Assembly (NCBI GenBank): GCA_947491985.1
Contig: CANLLR010000004.1
Coordinates: 1-64,000, forward strand
Direction of reading: 5' to 3'
DNA: 64,000 bases
DNA from: Flavobacteriaceae bacterium
Lineage (GTDB): Bacteria > Bacteroidota > Bacteroidia > Flavobacteriales > Flavobacteriaceae
Below the pieces are notes generated by a model. The model was not told the origin of the DNA, made no database searches, and saw nothing but the letters and a program-made list of their open reading frames with translations. Position 1 is the first letter of the stretch. The number at the start of each line of letters is the position of its first letter. The position numbers and the translations under genes are program-made. Below are positions 58,633-64,000 of this stretch, in pieces.

Positions 58633-59193
58633 ATGAAAGTAATCAACTTACATCAAGAAGAAAAAGAACTCATCGAATTGGCAGTCGAAAACAACCGACA
58701 CGCTCAGCAAAAAGTGTATTCGAAGTTTGCTCCAAAAATGGTAAGCGTTTGCCGACAGTATATAAAAGATGTTCATCAGGCCGAAGATATAATGATTACC
58801 GCTTTTATGAAAGTGTTTACCAATTTGAAAAACTTTGAACACAAAGGCAGTTTTGAAGGATGGATTCGACGCATTATGGTCAACGAATGTATTTCGTTTA
58901 TTCGAGTGCAGAAAAAAGTAAAATTTATTGAGGATGAAACGTATTATGAAGAAAGTTTCAACAACATCGATAGTCAGTTTTCAGTAGAAGACATTCAGTA
59001 TTTAATTGACAACTTGCCCGATGGATACAAAATGGTGTTTAATTTATTTGCGATAGAAGGCTACAAACATCAAGAAATTGCCGAAATGTTAGGGATAAAT
59101 GAAGGCACATCCAAATCACAATTATCGCATGCCAGAAAAATGTTGCAAGAGCATATTAATAAGTTAAAAAATTACAGTAATGGAACTGAATAA
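58633..59193 (+). CDS. ECF-type RNA polymerase sigma factor
   Basis: A 186-residue sigma-70 family factor. Region 2 (DVHQAEDIMITAFMKVFTNL; FEGWIRRIMVNECISFIR) and region 4 (EGYKHQEIAEMLGINEGTSKSQLSHARKML) are clear, and regions 1 and 3 are absent, as in the extracytoplasmic-function group. Its last 14 bases overlap the next gene, a membrane protein that is probably its anti-sigma factor. It may control an envelope stress response. The 208-base gap before it shows no clear promoter. Confidence 0.92.
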   Translation: MKVINLHQEEKELIELAVENNRHAQQKVYSKFAPKMVSVCRQYIKDVHQAEDIMITAFMKVFTNLKNFEHKGSFEGWIRRIMVNECISFIRVQKKVKFIEDETYYEESFNNIDSQFSVEDIQYLIDNLPDGYKMVFNLFAIEGYKHQEIAEMLGINEGTSKSQLSHARKMLQEHINKLKNYSNGTE

Positions 59194-59887
59194 TATAGAA
59201 AAACAAATTCGTGAAAAGTTGAATGCTAGAGAAATTCAGCCTACATCACAAGCGTGGGACCGATTAGATGCAATGCTCTCTGTAGCCGAAGAAAAAAAAA
59301 CAAAGCGTTCTTTTGGCTGGTTGTATTTTGCTGCAAGCATTTTGGTTTTTGTCACTGTTGGTACATTTTTGTATAATCAAGAAAAGCAAATAAATTCTAA
59401 CATTAAAGTTGTTAACAACGACACAATTAATAATAAATACAATACGAATACAGCGCCAATTCAACAAAAAATTAAAGAAGCAATTACACCTTTAATGCCA
59501 TTACAAAAGGTAGCTCAAACAGAAAAAAGCAATCCAAATACAACAACTAGCAAAAATAAAACAATCATCAATCAAAAAACAACAACAGTCCAAATCCAAG
59601 AGAATGCAGCTGGAATAATCAACCAGAAACAAGAGGCAATTACTGCTACAAATCCTAAAAATGAAGAAATCACATCACCAAAAGCAATTACAGTGAATCC
59701 GGAATTACTGGCATTGGCTTCTAATGAAAAATCATCTTCACGCGTGCGAGTAAACGCCAATGTATTGCTCTCTGAAGTAGATTCTCAATCAGAAACACTT
59801 TCTTTTAAAGGTCGGGTTTTAAAAGGAGTATCCAAAAACTACAAAGAAGTAAAAGAAGCAATTGCTAGTCGAAACTTCGAAGAATAA
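59180..59887 (+). CDS. Probable membrane anti-sigma factor
   Basis: A 235-residue protein with a short cytoplasmic N-terminus (MELNNIEKQIREKLNAREIQPTSQAWDRL), one membrane helix at about 45-65, and a long Asn/Thr/Lys/Gln-rich periplasmic linker of low complexity. A short conserved-looking end (LLSEVDSQSETLSFKGRVL) follows. Overlap with the sigma gene and topology suggest an anti-sigma factor, but no zinc-binding ASD motif is seen. It may be a sigma-linked sensor of another type. Confidence 0.75.
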   Translation: MELNNIEKQIREKLNAREIQPTSQAWDRLDAMLSVAEEKKTKRSFGWLYFAASILVFVTVGTFLYNQEKQINSNIKVVNNDTINNKYNTNTAPIQQKIKEAITPLMPLQKVAQTEKSNPNTTTSKNKTIINQKTTTVQIQENAAGIINQKQEAITATNPKNEEITSPKAITVNPELLALASNEKSSSRVRVNANVLLSEVDSQSETLSFKGRVLKGVSKNYKEVKEAIASRNFEE

Positions 59888-59920
59888 ATATAAACACAAT
59901 AAATTATAAAACAAATTACC

Positions 59921-60964
59921 ATGAGAAATTTTACCATTTACTTAGCTTTAATGCTATGCCTTTTTGCAACGAAATTAATGGCGCAAGACACCTTTGTTTC
60001 ACGAGCAAAAGCTATTGCAGAAAAGATTGAAACCATTGCCAAAGAAGAAAAAGCTACTTTAAAAAAGGAAGTAGAAGAAGTAAATCAACAACTACAAAAC
60101 GGAAGCATCACCAAGGAACAAGCCGATGCCAAAAAGAATGCATTAGCCGAAGCTAGAGCGACTATCATCGAAAATAAAGTTAATGTCGCCAAAGAAGAAT
60201 TGAAAGAATTAGTACAGGATAAAGTCGACGGAAAACTAAAAGATTCAGACAAAAAGTATTCAATATCATTCCCAGGTGGATATTCTAAAAACGATTCTCT
60301 TAAAAAACACAAAGGCGAATCACGAAATACCTCACAGCTTGTGTTGGCTTTCGGTGCCAATAATTTAGCCACTGATGGCGCTATCGCCAACTCCGATTTC
60401 AGATACTTGCGTTCTACTTTTTTCGAATGGGGAATTACAAACAACTATCGATTATCAAAAACGAGTAACTTATTGCATTTGAAATACGGATTTTCATGGA
60501 TGTACAACACGTTGAATGCTACCGAAAACCGCTATTTTGTTCCCAACGGAGATCAAACAGTATTCGCAACCTATCCAACGCACTTGCGTAAAAAAGATAC
60601 TTACTTTAGAAATGTATTTGTAACGATTCCGTTGCACTTAGAATTTGATTTTTCGAAAACTAGTGCAGATAAAGACGGAAACAAAATATTTAGAAGTCAC
60701 GAAGGTTTCCGCGTTGGTTTAGGCGGATTTGTGGGCTACAACACCAATTCAAAACAGTTCCTCTCCTACGAAGTGGATGGTTACAGAATAAACGAACGTC
60801 AAAAAGGAAACTGGAATGTAAACGATTGGAATTATGGTCTAAGTGCCTACTTAGGTTGGGGTCAAGCTAGTTTGTATGCCAAATACGACTTGAATCCAAT
60901 GTTCAAAAACAATACAGTCGATCAACACAATGTATCTTTAGGAGTGCGTTTCGATTTTAATTAA
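59921..60964 (+). CDS. Outer-membrane beta-barrel protein with N-terminal coiled coil
   Basis: A 347-residue exported protein: signal peptide to MAQ (residue 22), a Lys/Glu-rich helical segment (about 26-110, coiled-coil-like: ETIAKEEKATLKKEVEEVN), then a PorT-like barrel from about 135 ending in the aromatic VSLGVRFDFN. It follows the sigma/membrane pair by 33 bases and probably shares their transcript. It may be the output or sensed component of that system. Confidence 0.82.
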   Translation: MRNFTIYLALMLCLFATKLMAQDTFVSRAKAIAEKIETIAKEEKATLKKEVEEVNQQLQNGSITKEQADAKKNALAEARATIIENKVNVAKEELKELVQDKVDGKLKDSDKKYSISFPGGYSKNDSLKKHKGESRNTSQLVLAFGANNLATDGAIANSDFRYLRSTFFEWGITNNYRLSKTSNLLHLKYGFSWMYNTLNATENRYFVPNGDQTVFATYPTHLRKKDTYFRNVFVTIPLHLEFDFSKTSADKDGNKIFRSHEGFRVGLGGFVGYNTNSKQFLSYEVDGYRINERQKGNWNVNDWNYGLSAYLGWGQASLYAKYDLNPMFKNNTVDQHNVSLGVRFDFN

Positions 60965-60993
60965 GAATTTGTTAGGTTAGTTATATGCTTCGA

Positions 60994-61026
60994 AAAAGGT
61001 GTTTCAATTTGGAAACACCTTTTTTA
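60994..61026 (+). terminator. Terminator of the sigma operon
   Basis: AAAAGGTGTTTC/GGAAACACCTTTTTT stem-loop, about 30 bases past the barrel gene. Confidence 0.8.
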
Positions 61027-61035
61027 TTTTAAATC

Positions 61036-61082
61036 TTTGTAACTTTGAAAAGAAACTCAAGCACTAAGGCACAAAGTTACTC
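61036..61082. repeat. GTAACTTTG inverted repeat in the dnaG leader
   Basis: GTAACTTTG (61039-61047) and CAAAGTTAC (61072-61080) form a nine-base inverted repeat around CAAGCACTAAGGCA. The wording resembles other short flavobacterial intergenic repeats. It includes the presumed -7 box of dnaG. Confidence 0.55.
61040..61047 (+). promoter_or_regulatory. -7 box for dnaG (inside the inverted repeat)
   Basis: TAACTTTG fits TAnnTTTG, about 48 bases before the dnaG ATG. It may simply be repeat sequence. Confidence 0.35.
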
Positions 61083-61094
61083 AGCAACTCCAAA

Positions 61095-63083
61095 ATGATA
61101 TCAAAAGAAACCATAGACAAAGTATTCGAATCGGCTCGCGTAGAAGAAGTTATTGGCGATTTCGTTCAACTAAAACGTGCTGGGAGTAACTTTAAAGGAT
61201 TGAGTCCGTTTTCTGACGAGCGCTCGCCTTCGTTTATGGTGTCGCCAGTAAAACAAATATGGAAAGACTTTAGTTCGGGAAAGGGCGGAAATTCAGTTGC
61301 TTTTTTAATGGAACACGAACATTTTTCCTATCCTGAAGCGATTCGTTATTTGGCCAAAAAGTACAATATCCAAATCGAAGAAATCGAACTTTCCGACGAC
61401 GATAAAGCCGAAGCCAACGAAAAAGAAAGCATGTATTTGGTGTCTGAATTTGCCGCTTCTTATTTTCACCATACACTTTTAAACGCGGAAGAAGGCAAAG
61501 CCATTGGATTTTCGTATTTTAAAGAACGCGGTTTTACCAACGAAACCATCGCCAAATTTAAATTAGGATATTCACCAACTATTTGGGATTCCTTTACTAA
61601 AGAAGCGTTGGGAAAAGGCTACAAACTAGAATATCTCGATAAAACAGGACTGACCATTATTGGCGAAGACAAACAATTCGATCGCTTCAAAGGACGAGTG
61701 ATGTTTCCTATTCAAAGCATGAGCGGACGTGTGTTGGGTTTTGGTGGTCGGATTTTAACGCAAGATAAAAAAGCAGCCAAATACCTCAATTCGCCCGAAA
61801 GCGATATTTACCACAAAAGTAAAGTCCTTTACGGTATTTTTCACGCCAAGCAAGCCATCGCTAAATTGGATAATTGTTTCCTAGTCGAAGGCTATACCGA
61901 TGTAATTCAGATGCACCAATCCGGAATCGAAAATGTGGTCGCTTCTTCGGGAACGGCGCTCACTTCCGATCAAATTCGTCTAATCAACCGATTGACGAAA
62001 AATATTACAGTATTGTTTGATGGTGACGCAGCAGGTTTGCGCGCTTCAATACGCGGAATCGATTTGATTCTCGAACTTGGCATGAACGTTAAAGTGTGTA
62101 CGTTTCCCGATGGAGAAGATCCAGACAGTTTTGCCAAAAAGAACTCGTACGAAGATTTGGTAAAATACCTCGACGAAAGCGCGATGGATTTTATACAATT
62201 CAAAGCGTCGCTCTTGATGAAAGAAGCCAAAAACGATCCGATCAAAAAAGCCGATTTGATTCGCGATATGGTAGCGAGCATTTCTAAAATTCCCGACCGA
62301 ATCAAACGCGAAATCTATATTCAAGAGTGTTCTCGCATCATGGACATTTCAGAAGAAGTACTGTTCAATACCTTGGCGCAACTCGTTAAAAAAGACCTTC
62401 AAGAATTAGGTAAAAAACAAAACAAGGCTGAAACTTCAAGTCAGCAAGCGTTTGAAGTCCATAAAAACGAAAATATCACAGTAGCATCACCGGTTGATAT
62501 TCAATTTGAATTGGAACATAAAATTATCGAAATTTTATTGTTGTACGGAAATAGAGAAGAAGATTTTGAAGATAATTTACTAAAAGCTAACGAAAGTGGC
62601 GAAATGGAAGAAGTAGTCGAAACCAATAAATACAAAGTCTACCAACGTATTTTCTTGAGTTTACAAGAAGATGAGACCGAACTCGCCAATCCGCTTTTCA
62701 AAAGCATTTACAACGATTTGATACAGTTTTTTCAACAAAATGAAAGCTTTGAAATCGAACAATACTTAAATCAAATTCCAGCCGAAATCGCTCAAGAAGT
62801 CACTTCCATTTTAATGAACGACGAACAAGAGGTGTTGGGCAATTGGGAAGCCAAAAACATATTTGTCAAGCAAAAAGAAGAAACTATTTCACAGAATGTG
62901 ACCGAAACGATTCTGTCGTTGCGATGGTTTTTAGTCGATAAAATTGTAGAAGAATTGAAAGGCTCTATTCTCCAAGGGGAAAATCAAGACAACAGTGAAA
63001 CCTTAGTATTAGTGAATGATTACAACGGCTTAAAAAATATGTTTTCTAAAAAATTAGGTAGAGTTATTTCGCGATACAGCTAA
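61095..63083 (+). CDS. dnaG: DNA primase DnaG with altered zinc-finger domain
   Basis: DnaG makes RNA primers at the replication fork. The 662-residue protein has the N-terminal CHC2 zinc-finger fold (FKGLSPFSDERSPSFMVS), but the four metal ligands of the family are replaced. The positions equal to E. coli Cys40, His43, Cys61 and Cys64 are Ser37, Ser40, Asp58 and Ser61 (WKDFSSGKGGN). The RNA polymerase domain and TOPRIM are normal (FLVEGYTDVIQMHQSG; VLFDGDAAGLR; EDPDSFA). A helicase-binding C-terminal region follows. As the only primase gene in view, it should be functional without zinc there. Confidence 0.93.
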   Translation: MISKETIDKVFESARVEEVIGDFVQLKRAGSNFKGLSPFSDERSPSFMVSPVKQIWKDFSSGKGGNSVAFLMEHEHFSYPEAIRYLAKKYNIQIEEIELSDDDKAEANEKESMYLVSEFAASYFHHTLLNAEEGKAIGFSYFKERGFTNETIAKFKLGYSPTIWDSFTKEALGKGYKLEYLDKTGLTIIGEDKQFDRFKGRVMFPIQSMSGRVLGFGGRILTQDKKAAKYLNSPESDIYHKSKVLYGIFHAKQAIAKLDNCFLVEGYTDVIQMHQSGIENVVASSGTALTSDQIRLINRLTKNITVLFDGDAAGLRASIRGIDLILELGMNVKVCTFPDGEDPDSFAKKNSYEDLVKYLDESAMDFIQFKASLLMKEAKNDPIKKADLIRDMVASISKIPDRIKREIYIQECSRIMDISEEVLFNTLAQLVKKDLQELGKKQNKAETSSQQAFEVHKNENITVASPVDIQFELEHKIIEILLLYGNREEDFEDNLLKANESGEMEEVVETNKYKVYQRIFLSLQEDETELANPLFKSIYNDLIQFFQQNESFEIEQYLNQIPAEIAQEVTSILMNDEQEVLGNWEAKNIFVKQKEETISQNVTETILSLRWFLVDKIVEELKGSILQGENQDNSETLVLVNDYNGLKNMFSKKLGRVISRYS

Positions 63084-63118
63084 AAAAACCTGATTCATTC
63101 GAACCAGGTTTTATCTTT
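63084..63118. terminator. Bidirectional terminator
   Basis: AAAACCTG/CAGGTTTT stem with a 12-base loop between convergent dnaG and the response regulator gene. Confidence 0.65.
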
Positions 63119-63134
63119 ATTTTTACTTCGTAAC

Positions 63135-63764
63135 TTACACAATATCCAATGTCTTTGCTTTATTCACTAAATCAACCAAATTGGTCACATTTAGTTTTTG
63201 CAACAAACGCAATTTGTAGGTACTGATCGTTTTTTCGTTCAAGTTTAACAGTTTCGAAATTTCATTGTTCTTTTTACCGTCGCTTAAATAACGCAACACC
63301 TCAATTTCACGATTGGATAACTTTCGGTACAAACGTTCGCTTTTATTTTGTTTGGCAATAAGTGCCAAATTCTTTTTAATCGAATCACTTAAAATAACTA
63401 TACCTTGTTGTACACGAATAATACTTGTTCCTAAGGTTTCTAATTTTGACGATTTATGAACAAAACCCAAAACACCTGCTTTGATAGCATTTGGCGCGTA
63501 AACCTGTTCGTTCAAATTGGTAAAAACCAATACTTTTGTAGTAGGAAAATTGCGAATGATGGCTTTTAATTCATAGATACTTTTTAATCCATCCAATTCT
63601 AAATCAATAACAAGGACATTTATTTCTTTATTTCGCAACGCATCGGGTACCATAAAAAAACTTCCTACATTAGACACAACGCTAATTTCAGGATGGTCTT
63701 TAAAGTATGATTTCACCCCATAATGAACAACAGGATAATTATCAGCTAAGCAAACATTTATCAT
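63135..63764 (-). CDS. LuxR/NarL-type response regulator
   Basis: A 209-residue regulator. The receiver domain has the phospho-acceptor Asp54 in LVIDLELDG, Thr82 in VLVFTNL, and Lys near residue 104 in GFVHKSS. The metal-binding acidic pair is Asp8-Asn9, one acid short. The C-terminal LuxR helix-turn-helix reads LSNREIEVLRYLSDGKKNNEISKLLNLNEKTIST. No partner kinase is in the window. It lies downstream of the probable nadE, 93 bases away, on the same strand. Confidence 0.92.
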   Translation of the reverse strand: MINVCLADNYPVVHYGVKSYFKDHPEISVVSNVGSFFMVPDALRNKEINVLVIDLELDGLKSIYELKAIIRNFPTTKVLVFTNLNEQVYAPNAIKAGVLGFVHKSSKLETLGTSIIRVQQGIVILSDSIKKNLALIAKQNKSERLYRKLSNREIEVLRYLSDGKKNNEISKLLNLNEKTISTYKLRLLQKLNVTNLVDLVNKAKTLDIV

Positions 63765-63857
63765 AATGAATTGTTAATCTGAAATTTATAGAATTCCAAA
63801 ATTTGACATGTAAAACTAATAAAAAAATGCCAATATTAGTTATATAATGTTAAAATT

Positions 63858-64000
63858 TTATTGTAATACTTTTGGTATTTTGCATATTGGAATCGGTTGC
63901 ATCTTGTGCTGATTGGCACTATTCAAGCGATTGTAAATTTCAAAAACTATTGCATTTCTTTCAGAAAAATCTTTCAACTTTCTTCCTTTTTCAGCTTCCA
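63858..64000 (-). CDS. C-terminal fragment, probably NAD+ synthase
   Basis: This partial gene is not in the ORF track because it runs off the window end. Reading the minus strand gives 46 residues, starting EAEKGRKLKDFSERNAIVFE and ending PIPICKIPKVLQ, then TAA. The NQHKMQPIPICKIP tail resembles the C-terminus I remember for flavobacterial NadE, whose gene often neighbours dnaG and a LuxR-type regulator. The identification is tentative; the reading frame itself is open throughout. Confidence 0.5.
   Translation of the reverse strand, partial: EAEKGRKLKDFSERNAIVFEIYNRLNSANQHKMQPIPICKIPKVLQ

Noticed and set aside
63765-63857. Separate promoter or small gene between the response regulator and the edge gene
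   Set aside because: I find no TAnnTTTG box on the gene strand and no open frame; read-through from the upstream gene is as likely.

Overview
The window is chromosomal DNA from a member of the Flavobacteriaceae, most likely Flavobacterium or a close relative. It is AT-rich. Many start sites are preceded by the Bacteroidota -7 box TAnnTTTG, sometimes with a -33 TTG/TTTG. Shine-Dalgarno sequences are mostly absent. Family markers include S46 and S51 peptidases, the type IX secretion (T9SS) Plug protein, a T9SS-sorted esterase, a DUF5916 barrel protein and independent phosphoglycerate mutase. I see no rRNA, prophage, CRISPR array, insertion-sequence transposase or SusC/SusD locus.

Layout. 0-1.4 kb: the MutS C-terminus, then tRNA-Gly(GCC) and tRNA-Leu(UAA) under one good promoter, then a frameshifted GIY-YIG gene caught between two copies of the tRNA terminator. 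1.4-9.3 kb: small lipoprotein, S46 dipeptidyl peptidase, Kdo transferase, sugar aminotransferase, GalE, EamA transporter and two related tiny lipoproteins. 9.4-20.4 kb: M23 peptidase, FabD, an unrecognised membrane protein, FMN reductase and pirin, a broken Crp/Fnr regulator, a sugar O-acetyltransferase, purT with a His-rich secreted protein, aspartate aminotransferase, fatty-acid desaturase and rsmG. 20.4-33.4 kb: T9SS esterase, pruA, apaG, T9SS Plug, M16 protease, methyltransferase, a GxxExxY gene inside an inverted repeat, methionine aminopeptidase and a CoA-transferase.

33.4-39.9 kb is a six-gene minus-strand run with gaps of 12 nt or less: LRR protein, TerC, TetR regulator, ABC transporter, HlyD adaptor, TolC channel. 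The ABC subunit has lost several catalytic motifs, so this is one of the more unusual loci here. 40-47 kb: gpmI, a DUF5916 protein, two convergent overlapping L,D-transpeptidases and a GNAT acetyltransferase. 47-56.4 kb: tRNA-Gly(UCC), pepE, a cell-envelope/peptidase cluster, TatA-like protein, PAP2 phosphatase, O-methyltransferase, an orphan carbamoyltransferase and rlmN. 56.4-64 kb: lipoprotein, polyprenyl synthase, an ECF sigma/membrane protein/barrel operon, a DnaG primase whose zinc ligands are all replaced, a LuxR-type response regulator and, at the edge, the C-terminus of a gene that is probably nadE.

Most of the window is housekeeping. The least explained material is (i) the GxxExxY gene flanked by inverted repeats of about 30 bp, together with dispersed palindromic repeats that look like related small elements; (ii) a structured intergenic repeat present in four copies; (iii) the degenerate ABC exporter operon; (iv) the zinc-less DnaG. 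All functional statements come from reading the sequence and from remembered family features; no database search was run.
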